Notes under the pieces: model-generated | Told to the model about the DNA's origin: nothing | The model's database searches: none | Seen by the model: the letters and a program-made list of their open reading frames with translations, nothing else | Shown here: positions 1-8,171 of the stretch, one piece after another | Numbering within the stretch: position 1 is the stretch's first letter | Layout of the letters: each line of letters begins with the position of its first letter | Program-made: the position numbers and the translations under genes | Assembly (NCBI GenBank): GCA_002490835.1 | Contig: DKUU01000005.1 | Coordinates: 1 to 35,243, forward strand | Source: Lachnospiraceae bacterium UBA7196 | GTDB taxonomy: Bacteria; Bacillota; Clostridia; Lachnospirales; Lachnospiraceae | DNA: 35,243 nt | Direction: 5' to 3'

Positions 1-78
1 CTGTCTGTTAGATTTTTTGCCATTATCCCTCACATAAATTCATGAATATAAAATATTGTCCTACGGAAAATGGAGATT

Positions 79-654
79 TCAAAACCTATGTGCCGGCGGA
101 TAAAGCCATATTGTTTTTGTTTCATAATACCACCAATGATCTGTAATCTTCTCGGTTCGATACCAGTATTTTCCGATTCCGACAATCACAGCCTCAAATT
201 CATTCTCTTCAACATCATTACCCCATACTGCATCAATCGGTTCGTCATTTACAGTATAATAGAAACCATACATATAATCATCCCATAAGGCACATATAAC
301 TGTGGGACTAATTTCAAAAACTACGGTCTCATCCCATTTCTCACTAATTCGCATGAGGGAAAATTCCTGAAACACTTTATCAATTCTTTCATCTTTCAAT
401 TCTTTATAATATGTATACTTAATTGATGAATCTATATCCTTCTTCATCTCTTTAAAATATAATATTTCTTCTAGCCTTTTTTTTTCTACAATTTCCGATA
501 ATACATCCTCCTGCATTATAACTTTATTGTATACTCGTCCTTTAATCCTACGCTGTATTTGTTCAGCGCCAAAATATAAATAAGATATAATGCTTATAAT
601 TATAATGAATGTCAATATAAATATTATTTTTATTCTAACAATATTTCTTGTCAT
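79..654 (-). CDS. Small membrane-anchored protein, candidate immunity protein for the RHS toxin
   Basis: I do not recognise the family. The 191-residue product has one N-terminal hydrophobic segment (about residues 7-28), then a charged helical stretch (about 35-85) and a Trp/Tyr-rich C-terminal half, so it is probably anchored with most of the chain on one side of the membrane. The ATG at 654 is chosen because AAAGGAAAAGG lies just upstream; an in-frame ATG at 687 would run back into the RHS gene. It starts 13 bases after the RHS stop codon and shares the AT-rich composition of the toxin tip. That position and composition are what one expects of a cognate immunity gene. The immunity role is inferred from context only; it could also be an accessory or orphan protein. 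Confidence 0.72.
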   Translation of the reverse strand: MTRNIVRIKIIFILTFIIIISIISYLYFGAEQIQRRIKGRVYNKVIMQEDVLSEIVEKKRLEEILYFKEMKKDIDSSIKYTYYKELKDERIDKVFQEFSLMRISEKWDETVVFEISPTVICALWDDYMYGFYYTVNDEPIDAVWGNDVEENEFEAVIVGIGKYWYRTEKITDHWWYYETKTIWLYPPAHRF

Positions 655-667
655 CCTTTTCCTTTCT

Positions 668-3600
668 TCAATCTGCAAAACAGCCATAGTATTCTTTATG
701 ATTTCTCATATAATTTTGCATTTCTACTAATATATTTTTAGTCAATTCAGCGCTAGGATTATTACCTCTTTTCCACCAATGTTCTTCAGCATCACTTATT
801 ACTATATCCAACTGATTAATTCTTTTCTGCAAATCAATTGGTTTCATATCTTTTAACCATCCTTCATTTGCTCTCCCATCCGCATATATTATGGTCTTAT
901 CCTTCCAAGAAATGTGTAAGTCATAAATATTTAGTGTAACATTATTATCATATGCCCTCAACACATTTGCTCCTGAATAATGTACAATATCAGTTACATA
1001 TCGAAAATTGGAATCCATTACATCATTAAATGTATATCCTAAATCATAAACAACCGTACTATCAAATCCCTTAGATATTGTTCCCTGTATTTGATATCCC
1101 CCAACCTTTGCATTAGACCCATAAATCAACATGTATCCAGTTTTAGGATTGTTATCTTGGATTATCATTGATAATTGCATATTCACCTCTATGGATTCTC
1201 CCTCTTTTAGATTTTCTCCAATGGGCGCCAAATAACTTCCACTCCAAACAGTTAATGCTTCATTTGACATCATATAGTCACTCCATTTATCATCATTATC
1301 GATTATGTATGGACTTCCATCTCCATATAAATATCTGTTAATTAGTTCTTGTCCCTGTTCATCATATCCGCTGACAAATTTATTTGCAGCGTAATTCACC
1401 CATATATCAGTACCAAAATAATACACATTTGGGCTCGTCATCACAAAAATATTAGGCAATCTCCCATCATTATCCACCAACCCCACCGGATTCCCCCAGC
1501 AATACCCATACCGATTCAGCGTCTCTGGAGCCACACCGTTCCCCTTAAGCACATCCTCCGCCGTGAATCTCCCGTTCTGCGGCTGGTACTCCCTCGCCTG
1601 CGCAAAGTAGGTTCCGCTGACCTCATCATGACGGTAGCCGGTATAGCCAAAAGGCTGGTCTTCTCCCTGTCTGGTGTAGGGGTTAGGGATGCCCGTTGCT
1701 TCCAAGTCGCTGTATCTGTCGTACAGGTCGTTTCCGAACTCATCATAGCCGTAGGTGAGATAGGTCATGGCCGTGGCTGTTCCCGCTCCCATCCCCTGCT
1801 CTGCCGGATACCCGCTCACTCTCAAGGGGCTCCCCAGTTCATCCTGTAAATAGTAATGCAGGGCAGGATGGTTTTCATCCGCGGCTGTCCTCTCCGCCAT
1901 CGCGGCCACGTTCCCGTCCCAGTAGAAGGCCTTCTCATCGGTTCCTCTCACCATGCCGAGGAGGTTATGGTAGGGCCTTGTCAGGTCGAGGAGGTAAGCT
2001 TCCTTGGTACCCGCCGTCTCTCTGGCGGTCCGCTGGCCTAAGCCGTTGTATTCGTATACGGCTTCTTTCCCTTCCGCGTCCCATGCGCGGCCGAGGCGGT
2101 TCATGGCATTGTAGGCATAGCCGTGGAGAAGGCGGCCGTCCCCGGTCTCCTGTGTGAGGTTACCCCTGTTGTCGTAGCGGTATTCGCGGACGGTCTCTTT
2201 CCCGTCCGCCGTCTCTCTTCTTGCGGTCAGTCTGTCGAGGGCATCATAAGTAAAGGCGGTCTTTGCGCCTGTCTCATAGTCTGCCGTCAGGATCCTGTTG
2301 CCGAAGGGATCATAGGCATAGTCACGTAAAGATTCCCCGTCTTTGGTGACGGCGGCAAGCCTGCCCAGAGCGTCATAGGCATAGCCGTATCTGCCGCTCT
2401 CTTTTCCTAAGCCTCTCCTCTCTCTGGTGATAGCGGTCTTATTGCCCATGGGGTCGTATTCGTAGGCATAGCTGTCTAAGAGGCCGTCTTTATCCTCATG
2501 GATGAGTCCCGTCAGTTCCCCGTCTTTACCGTAGCGCCAGAAGGTGCGCAGGCCGTCGGGGAAGTGTTTCTCAGAAAGTCTCCCTCTTTCGTCATAATGG
2601 TAGGTGATGATGCCGTCGTCGTCTGTTCCTTCCATGCCGGGTATCTGCATCTGTGTCAGGCGCAGCTGCTCATCATAGCGGTAGGTGACGCTCTTCCCGT
2701 CGGGATAGGTGACGGCGGTGCGCTCTCCCATCTGCCCGTAACGGTAGGTGACTTTCTTTCCGGTATGATCGGTCACGGCTTCGATCTGTCCCAGTGTGTC
2801 CCTGTCAATGGTGGTCTCGCCGAGCCAGTCCTTTACGCACACGAGTCTGCGCAGGGCATCATATGTCATCTCCACGCTCTTCCCGTCGGCGTAGAGGATG
2901 CTCTTTGTCTTGCCGTCGGGTTCGTAGGTGAAGGCGGTGGTATTGCCGTCCCGGTCTGTCTTTTCCTTCATCCTGCCAAAGGCGTCATAGGTATAGTGTT
3001 CTTCTCTCCCAAGGGCGTCTCTTACCGCCTGCACGCGGCCGAAGGGATCCCTGACATACTCGGTCTTTTGCTCCGCCTCTTCTCCCTCTCCGGTGCGCTC
3101 AATGAGGATCAGGTTATCAAGGGCATCATAGCGATACTGCGTCCGGTTCCCGAGGGCGTCGGTCACAGATGAAAGTTTCCCGGCGGGGGTGTATGTATAG
3201 GCGGTGGTATGGCCGTTCGCGTCGGTCTGGGCGGTGACGTTTCCCATCACGTCATAGGCATAGTGTTTCTCCTGCCCGTTACTGCTTTTGACTTTCGTCA
3301 CGCGGTCCATGCAGTCATAGGTATAGGTGAGGGCATAGCCGTCGCTGTTCTCCTTTGTCCTCAAGCGGCCTTTGGTATCATAGGTATAGGTGACGCTGTT
3401 TCCGTCGGGATAGGTGGTCTTTTGCAGTCTTCCGCCTTTCTCATAGGTGTGGGTGGTGGTACGGCCCAGCGTATCGGTGACGGTAAGGGGCTGGCCTAAT
3501 GCGTTGTAGGTATAGGTAAGGGTATGACCCGCGCTGTCTGTCTCTTTTATGAGTTCCCCGGCCTCGTTATAGGTATAGGTGAGGGTATGGCCGGCGGGGT

Positions 3601-5995
3601 CTGTGAGGGTCTGCAGTTTTCCTGTCTCATCATAGGTATAGAGGGTGGCGCCGCCTGTCTCGTTCACGGCTCTGATCACCCTGTTTAAGGCGTCGTATTC
3701 ATAAGAGGTGGCGGCACAGTCCGCTCCGGCCTTTTCTTCTGCACCGGCGTCTGACAGGGTCTTGTCCCCCGCCTGTATCCGGATCAGGTTGCCGGCGGGG
3801 TCATGGCTGTAGCGGATGACGCTCCCGGGCTCTTCCCCTTCGGCCCTGCACAGGCTCACTTCCTGAAGGCGGTTATCGGCGTCGTAGGCAAACTTAGTCA
3901 CCGCCCCCGTGGGGGAGATCTCCTCGCAGACGTTCCACATCTGATCATAGTGTCTGACCGTTCGCCGGCCTTCTTTATCTGTCAGGGTCTCCGGCCTGTT
4001 TAAGTCATTGTAGGTTATGGTGGTGACGGCGCCGTCGAAGTCTCTTACTCTCTCTACTTTCCCGCTGGGGTTATAGGTGTATTCCCTGCTGCTGCCTTCG
4101 GGGTTTATGACGGTGGTCAGCCTGTCTTTCTTATCATACTGATAGCGGGTCACATTTCCGTCCGCGTCGGTGGTCTGTATGACGCGGTTCAGCTCGTCAT
4201 AAGCGTACGTTGTCTGTACGCCGTAGGGGTCTGTTATGGTGAGGATATTTCCTCTCTCGTCATAGGAAAACTGCGTGCGGCTGCCGTCGGGTGCGGTGAC
4301 GGCGCTTAGCAGGCCGCTCTCGTCATAGGTATTGGACATGGACCTGCCGAGGGCGTCCGCGCTCTGTGTCAGCCGTCCGTTTTCGTCATAGGCATTTTTC
4401 ATCACTTCCCTGCCGGCATGGCTTACGGACAGCAGCTTCCCCTCCCCGTTATAGGTAAGGTCCGTCTTTTTCCCGAGCGCGTTGATGACGGCTGTCAGGT
4501 TCCCTTTTTCGTCATAGCGGTATTTTGTCCGGTTCCCGTTCCTGTCGGTATGGCTGGTCTTTAAGTTCTGATCGTTATAGGTGGTGGTCTCCTCGCTGTC
4601 GTGGTAGATGATCTTTGTGTTCCTGAGCCTCTCATCCTGCACGTAGGTGATCACGTTCCCGTTTCTTTCCGTAAGCGTGGTAGTGTTCGCCTTCTCGTCA
4701 TAGGCGTAGCGCATCTGTCCTTTGTCGGGGAACTTCTGTACACTGATCCTTCCTTTTTCATCATACTCGTTGCGTACCGTGAGGATCCCTCTGGGATTCT
4801 TGACGGCGCGCAGTTTCCCGTTTTCCGCATAGCGGTAGCAGGTCACCTTTCCTTCGGGGTCCGTCACTTCACACAGTCTCCCGTCCATGTAAAAGTACTC
4901 CACGCTGCGGCCGGTATGATCCGTGACGGTCTTTAGGCTCCCGTCCTCCTTATAGACAAAGAGGAAGGAGCCGCCGGCAGGGTGCTGTGCTGCCTTTTCC
5001 AGCCGGCCTGCCCCGTCATAGGTATAGAGGATGGCATTGCCGTCCTTATCTTCTATCTTTAACAGGCGGCCTTCCGCATCGAACAGGCGGGTCAGGTCTC
5101 CTTTCCGGCAGCGGTACCCTTCCCCGTCCCGGTGCAGTTCTTCCGCTCCGGTATGGATGTCACGGTAAGTCTGTCCGGATGCGGCGGCTTCTTCTGCACC
5201 CTCCCCTTTTGGCTCCGCGGGGGCAAAGGCGATCTCCTGTCCGTCCGCCAGATGAAGGACAGGATTCTTTTCTTCCCCCTTCCCCGCAAACGTCAGCCGC
5301 TCCTCCAGACTGTGACTCCATCCCTGTCCGAGGATGCCGCCTCCGCGGTCCATGGCGTTATAGTGTCTCTTTAAGGTAAGGGGCATCCTCCCCCGGATGG
5401 TCATGTCCTCTCTCTCATAATAGAAATTCCCCGTGGACAGATTCACGGGATCTTCGCTGTACTTACTGATCTCGACCAAGCCTTTTAAGTATGTCATCGC
5501 CAGCGCCATCTTTGCCTCGAGGGACTTCCCTCCCTGTTCCCATGACGTGCGGTATTCCTCCAGTTTCTGTGAAAACTCCTCCAGACTCATCTTCAGGCTG
5601 CCCTGACCGATCATGCTCTTCAGTTCTTCCGCCATGGCGGACAGCTGGCCCGCTGCCGCGCCCAGTTCATTCAGCACCGCCGCGGACTCGGCGTCAAAGA
5701 CCGGTATCTGGGTGGTCAGCTTATCGATCGTCTCACTGATGCCTGTCTGCAGGGTGAGGTAGATGCTCTCGCCCAGAATTTCCGCAAGGGTGCCAGCCAG
5801 CTCCTGTGCTGCCGCGGGCAGGGCCGCGTGCTTCGCTTCCTCGGGGACTTTGGCAGCGGTCGCCTGCAGCGTGTTCATCTCTTCCTGTATCTTCTCCGTC
5901 GCTTCCTGCGCCTCCTGCATCAGTTCCACCGCGCGGCTCTTCAGTTCTTCCAGCGCCGCTGTGTCGAATACACGGTTCTGTCCTATCCCTGACAT
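668..5995 (-). CDS. RHS/YD-repeat polymorphic toxin of a type VII secretion locus
   Basis: The 1775-residue protein has four parts. Residues 1-180 are almost entirely helical and Ala/Glu-rich, with no signal peptide, PAAR or membrane segment. A DUF6531-like RHS entry segment begins near residue 182 (EDPVNLSTGNFYYERED). A long array of YD repeats follows (many copies of YTYDxxGRL type). The array ends in the conserved RHS core motif YFAQAREYQPQNGRFTAED and NRYGYCWGNPVGLVD. The last roughly 260 residues (from about 1513) form a variable tip of unknown fold. RHS shells encapsulate a C-terminal toxin and release it after cleavage near the core. The gene lies 15 bases after the EssB-like gene, so the helical N-terminus probably acts as a type VII targeting domain, as LXG domains do; this is inference. 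An AAGG-containing purine run precedes the ATG. Confidence 0.93.
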   Translation of the reverse strand: MSGIGQNRVFDTAALEELKSRAVELMQEAQEATEKIQEEMNTLQATAAKVPEEAKHAALPAAAQELAGTLAEILGESIYLTLQTGISETIDKLTTQIPVFDAESAAVLNELGAAAGQLSAMAEELKSMIGQGSLKMSLEEFSQKLEEYRTSWEQGGKSLEAKMALAMTYLKGLVEISKYSEDPVNLSTGNFYYEREDMTIRGRMPLTLKRHYNAMDRGGGILGQGWSHSLEERLTFAGKGEEKNPVLHLADGQEIAFAPAEPKGEGAEEAAASGQTYRDIHTGAEELHRDGEGYRCRKGDLTRLFDAEGRLLKIEDKDGNAILYTYDGAGRLEKAAQHPAGGSFLFVYKEDGSLKTVTDHTGRSVEYFYMDGRLCEVTDPEGKVTCYRYAENGKLRAVKNPRGILTVRNEYDEKGRISVQKFPDKGQMRYAYDEKANTTTLTERNGNVITYVQDERLRNTKIIYHDSEETTTYNDQNLKTSHTDRNGNRTKYRYDEKGNLTAVINALGKKTDLTYNGEGKLLSVSHAGREVMKNAYDENGRLTQSADALGRSMSNTYDESGLLSAVTAPDGSRTQFSYDERGNILTITDPYGVQTTYAYDELNRVIQTTDADGNVTRYQYDKKDRLTTVINPEGSSREYTYNPSGKVERVRDFDGAVTTITYNDLNRPETLTDKEGRRTVRHYDQMWNVCEEISPTGAVTKFAYDADNRLQEVSLCRAEGEEPGSVIRYSHDPAGNLIRIQAGDKTLSDAGAEEKAGADCAATSYEYDALNRVIRAVNETGGATLYTYDETGKLQTLTDPAGHTLTYTYNEAGELIKETDSAGHTLTYTYNALGQPLTVTDTLGRTTTHTYEKGGRLQKTTYPDGNSVTYTYDTKGRLRTKENSDGYALTYTYDCMDRVTKVKSSNGQEKHYAYDVMGNVTAQTDANGHTTAYTYTPAGKLSSVTDALGNRTQYRYDALDNLILIERTGEGEEAEQKTEYVRDPFGRVQAVRDALGREEHYTYDAFGRMKEKTDRDGNTTAFTYEPDGKTKSILYADGKSVEMTYDALRRLVCVKDWLGETTIDRDTLGQIEAVTDHTGKKVTYRYGQMGERTAVTYPDGKSVTYRYDEQLRLTQMQIPGMEGTDDDGIITYHYDERGRLSEKHFPDGLRTFWRYGKDGELTGLIHEDKDGLLDSYAYEYDPMGNKTAITRERRGLGKESGRYGYAYDALGRLAAVTKDGESLRDYAYDPFGNRILTADYETGAKTAFTYDALDRLTARRETADGKETVREYRYDNRGNLTQETGDGRLLHGYAYNAMNRLGRAWDAEGKEAVYEYNGLGQRTARETAGTKEAYLLDLTRPYHNLLGMVRGTDEKAFYWDGNVAAMAERTAADENHPALHYYLQDELGSPLRVSGYPAEQGMGAGTATAMTYLTYGYDEFGNDLYDRYSDLEATGIPNPYTRQGEDQPFGYTGYRHDEVSGTYFAQAREYQPQNGRFTAEDVLKGNGVAPETLNRYGYCWGNPVGLVDNDGRLPNIFVMTSPNVYYFGTDIWVNYAANKFVSGYDEQGQELINRYLYGDGSPYIIDNDDKWSDYMMSNEALTVWSGSYLAPIGENLKEGESIEVNMQLSMIIQDNNPKTGYMLIYGSNAKVGGYQIQGTISKGFDSTVVYDLGYTFNDVMDSNFRYVTDIVHYSGANVLRAYDNNVTLNIYDLHISWKDKTIIYADGRANEGWLKDMKPIDLQKRINQLDIVISDAEEHWWKRGNNPSAELTKNILVEMQNYMRNHKEYYGCFAD
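671..1456 (-). other. Variable C-terminal toxin tip of the RHS protein (residues about 1514-1775)
   Basis: This is the part of the RHS gene after the conserved core ending in LVDNDGRLPN. Base composition changes abruptly from GC-rich in the YD array to AT-rich here, and the YD repeat pattern stops. Visible landmarks are ELINRYLYGDGSPYIIDND near the start, a beta-rich middle, and NIYDLHISWKDK about 70 residues before the end. I do not recognise a nuclease, deaminase, ADP-ribosyltransferase or peptidase signature. Exchange of toxin tips by recombination is well known for RHS and other polymorphic toxins and would explain the composition step. Confidence 0.7.
3502..3592 (-). repeat. Near-identical 63-base tandem YD-repeat units within the RHS gene
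   Basis: Two successive YD units both encode GHTLTYTYN, and their DNA is nearly the same, starting at 3502 and at 3565, a 63-base period (21 codons). Most other YD units in the gene are more diverged, so this pair may be a recent duplication or a gene-conversion product. Confidence 0.6.
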
Positions 5996-6010
5996 GTACC
6001 TTCCCCCCTG

Positions 6011-7156
6011 TTATCCCTGTGTAAGTCCTTCCGTCTCATCGGTTTCTTCGATTTCGTATTTTTCCGCCAGTTTCTTTATCTTTTCCTCTAATTCTGAAAG
6101 TTTGGCGGCCTTTTCCTCACCGTTCATCTCTACGTCCGTCTCCGTCAGATCTTTTTCCAGCATATACGCATAGAGCAGCAGTTCGTCGTCCGACCTCTGC
6201 ATGGCGATATTTTCCGCTTCCAACGGATTCAGTCTGCCTATGTATATCCAGTATTCCATCAGTTTCTCATCCGCACCGATCGGAAGCCGCTCCAATATAT
6301 TCTCCTTCTGCTTTGCCGTCAGGCTTTCCATACGGACGTAAGCGGTACTGAGGATATATTTCTGATCATAGGCGAGATACTTCATAGGCAGATCCGACAG
6401 GTCGTTTATGACCTGAATGTAATCGCCTCTGATAAAATCCGCTTCCGCCTGCAGTCTGGCTTCGATACGGGGTCTTTCCATCAGGCATTCGTAGGAAAGA
6501 GCCGCCACGCCCGCTATGATGAGCAGGATGCTGATCCCTATATAAATCCTGCTCCACCGATAACCGTTTTTATTCACCAGAAATTTGTTTGTCCGGATAT
6601 CCTCCGCCAGCCTGCGGTATTCTTCTTCGACAATTGCTCGGATCGCTCCGGTCTCTTGAAGCGGCGCTGCCTTTTGCAGAAATTTATGCTTCTGCATCAG
6701 GTCTTCGCCGCCTTCCAGATAATCTTCGTAGCTGTATTTTTTCTGCAAGGCATAGCCGATCAGCGCTTTATACTCTTTCGCAAAGACGGCGTCCGGTTCT
6801 CCTCCGGCTCTGGATACGTCCCTGCTTACCACATAGACGCGCGCGTTATCATCGAAATACAGATTTTCCGGATCGAGCGAAAAGGTATACGCTTCCCGCA
6901 GGGACAAAAGGCTCCCCGCATCCGCCAGAATACAAAGTCTTTCCGCCTGTGTCCGCCTGCGGATCTCCGAAAAGGGATAGTATCCCTCCGTATCATAAAC
7001 GATTTCCAGCGTTTCCGCTTCTTCAGTTATCGCGCAGCTTAAAAGTCTGTCATGCGGATATGCCATCTTTTTATAGTCATATACTGTCTGTGCGCATAAC
7101 TCTGATTTTTTGACCGTCTGTTTCAAAATCTCTTTTTCTGTGCCTTCCATTCCCAT
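6011..7156 (-). CDS. essB: EssB/YukC-like type VII secretion membrane protein
   Basis: The 381-residue protein has the EssB layout: a cytosolic N-terminal half resembling the EssB pseudokinase domain (about 1-190), one transmembrane segment (about 203-223, IYIGISILLIIAGVAALSY), and a helical extracytoplasmic domain rich in Leu/Glu repeats. EssB/YukC is a core subunit of the type VIIb machine and links the EssC motor to the membrane channel. The gene follows the EsaB-like gene by 25 bases and precedes the RHS toxin by 15. The purine run AGGGAGAGGA is closely spaced to the first ATG (7156) and better spaced for the third codon (ATG at 7150), so the start may be two residues further in. Family assignment is from architecture and order. 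Confidence 0.85.
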   Translation of the reverse strand: MGMEGTEKEILKQTVKKSELCAQTVYDYKKMAYPHDRLLSCAITEEAETLEIVYDTEGYYPFSEIRRRTQAERLCILADAGSLLSLREAYTFSLDPENLYFDDNARVYVVSRDVSRAGGEPDAVFAKEYKALIGYALQKKYSYEDYLEGGEDLMQKHKFLQKAAPLQETGAIRAIVEEEYRRLAEDIRTNKFLVNKNGYRWSRIYIGISILLIIAGVAALSYECLMERPRIEARLQAEADFIRGDYIQVINDLSDLPMKYLAYDQKYILSTAYVRMESLTAKQKENILERLPIGADEKLMEYWIYIGRLNPLEAENIAMQRSDDELLLYAYMLEKDLTETDVEMNGEEKAAKLSELEEKIKKLAEKYEIEETDETEGLTQG

Positions 7157-7181
7157 TCCTCTCCCTGTGCGCCTGCCGCCT

Positions 7182-7415
7182 CTATGCTTTTAACAGCAGG
7201 ATATCTCCGTTGTAGATACTGCCCTTTTTATAGGTCGATGTGACCGCTATTCTTGCCTTGCTCCTGTGAGACTGCACTGTATGATACGTTCGGTCTTCTA
7301 TGATACCCGCCTGTATCAAAATCTGCAGTGTTCCAAAGATCGTCTGCTCTTCATCCACCATAACCGTAATGTTTTCGCTGTCAGGCAATTGCCTCAGACT
7401 GATTGTCAGCATCAT
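7182..7415 (-). CDS. esaB: EsaB/YukD-like ubiquitin-fold protein
   Basis: The product is 77 residues, the usual size for the YukD/EsaB family, with a beta-grasp-like pattern beginning MMLTISLRQLP and ending GDILLLKA. Members are small cytosolic ubiquitin-like proteins encoded with the type VIIb machine and needed for its activity or regulation. The start overlaps the end of the EssA-like gene by 35 bases, which suggests translational coupling. An AAAGGG run lies about ten bases before the ATG. Identity is based on size, fold pattern and position between the EssA- and EssB-like genes. Confidence 0.8.
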   Translation of the reverse strand: MMLTISLRQLPDSENITVMVDEEQTIFGTLQILIQAGIIEDRTYHTVQSHRSKARIAVTSTYKKGSIYNGDILLLKA

Positions 7416-7806
7416 ATTTCTTTTTCCCTTTCCTGTTGCTCATATATAAAAGCGCTGCCGCGAACAAAATAAACGTCACGGGCAAAATTCCCAGAAGGAA
7501 CCATGAACGGCTCTCCGTCGTCTCCTTTTCGTTTCGTATCAGCAGTTCTTCCGTATTTTCCAGAAAGATGAAATCTGTCAGATCCGTTTCCGTATCATTG
7601 CCCGGCGGTTCTACGAAAACCGTAACATACAGTTCTTCTTCCGCCGCCTGCCGCTCCTTCTCTACCGCCTCTTTTTTCCGCATAAAACCATCCGTAAAAA
7701 CAGATATCCGGTTGATATCCGTCAGAGAGGATCGCACGCCCACCCTGTCTATGACAGAACCCGTATCCAGCTGTAGATTGGTATTGTCTTCCATTTCCGG
7801 TCCCAT
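7381..7806 (-). CDS. essA: EssA-like type VII secretion membrane protein
   Basis: The 141-residue product has a charged N-terminal region with a Lys/Glu-rich helix (RKKEAVEKERQAAEEE) and a single C-terminal transmembrane segment (WFLLGILPVTFILFAAALLYM in two runs around residues 102-122), followed by a basic tail. This resembles EssA/YueC, a small core membrane subunit of type VIIb systems. I chose the ATG at 7806 because AAGGGA sits eight bases upstream; the reading frame stays open to an ATG at 7887, six bases from the WXG100 stop codon, but that ATG has no spaced ribosome site. Unlike staphylococcal EssA there is no N-terminal hydrophobic segment from either start. The family call rests mainly on topology and gene order. 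Confidence 0.72.
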   Translation of the reverse strand: MGPEMEDNTNLQLDTGSVIDRVGVRSSLTDINRISVFTDGFMRKKEAVEKERQAAEEELYVTVFVEPPGNDTETDLTDFIFLENTEELLIRNEKETTESRSWFLLGILPVTFILFAAALLYMSNRKGKKKYDADNQSEAIA

Positions 7807-7892
7807 ATACACATTCCCTTCATGTCCTTCCCGCCTTTCCGGCAGGCTTCCCATCCAGCCGGCAGGATCGCCGGCTGTGGGAAACATACTCT

Positions 7893-8171
7893 TTATGCGT
7901 AACTCTGATCCAGCTGTTCCATATCCGCGCGATACTTCTTGATGCTGCTTACCAGTTCATCCGCAAGCTGTGTCAGCGTGTCGATGTTTTTCCCGACCGA
8001 CATAAATTCATCCTGATGCGTCTGGCTTGCTTCCGATTTCCATGTCTCGCATAAATAGTTGACCTTTTCCATCATGGTCGCTTTGTTCGTAACGATTTCA
8101 CTGACAATAGACGTCAATTCGTTAGACACCTGATCCATAACGTCATAGGTCACGGCTATTCCGTTTGCCAC
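7893..8171 (-). CDS. WXG100-family (ESAT-6-like) secreted protein
   Basis: The product is 92 residues, typical for WXG100, and reads as two helices with a hairpin at ETWKSEAS (W44-K45-S46), so the third motif position is Ser rather than Gly. WXG100 proteins form helical-hairpin dimers, are exported by the EssC motor, and are both substrates and components of the system. The start is a GTG at 8171 that overlaps an out-of-frame ATG by one base; a strong GGAGAGGGGGGAG site lies four bases upstream. The gene overlaps the end of the EsaA-like gene by 16 bases, which points to coupled translation. A C-terminal YxxxD/E-type secretion signal is plausible at YRADME (residues 79-84). Confidence 0.9.
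   Translation of the reverse strand: MANGIAVTYDVMDQVSNELTSIVSEIVTNKATMMEKVNYLCETWKSEASQTHQDEFMSVGKNIDTLTQLADELVSSIKKYRADMEQLDQSYA

Noticed and set aside
3502..3592. Tandem repeats in the RHS gene as a mobile or phase-variable element
   Set aside because: The 63-base period equals one YD unit and keeps frame, so ordinary YD-repeat duplication is enough.
1349..5806. Many long plus-strand open frames opposite the RHS gene
   Set aside because: They have repeated Val/Gly/Ile-rich sequence that mirrors the YD repeats, lack ribosome sites and family motifs, and are explained as antisense shadows of a GC-rich gene.
668..5995. RHS protein as a Tc-toxin C subunit or a PAAR/type VI effector
   Set aside because: There are no TcB/SpvB-like or PAAR sequences and no type VI genes nearby, while type VII genes adjoin it directly.
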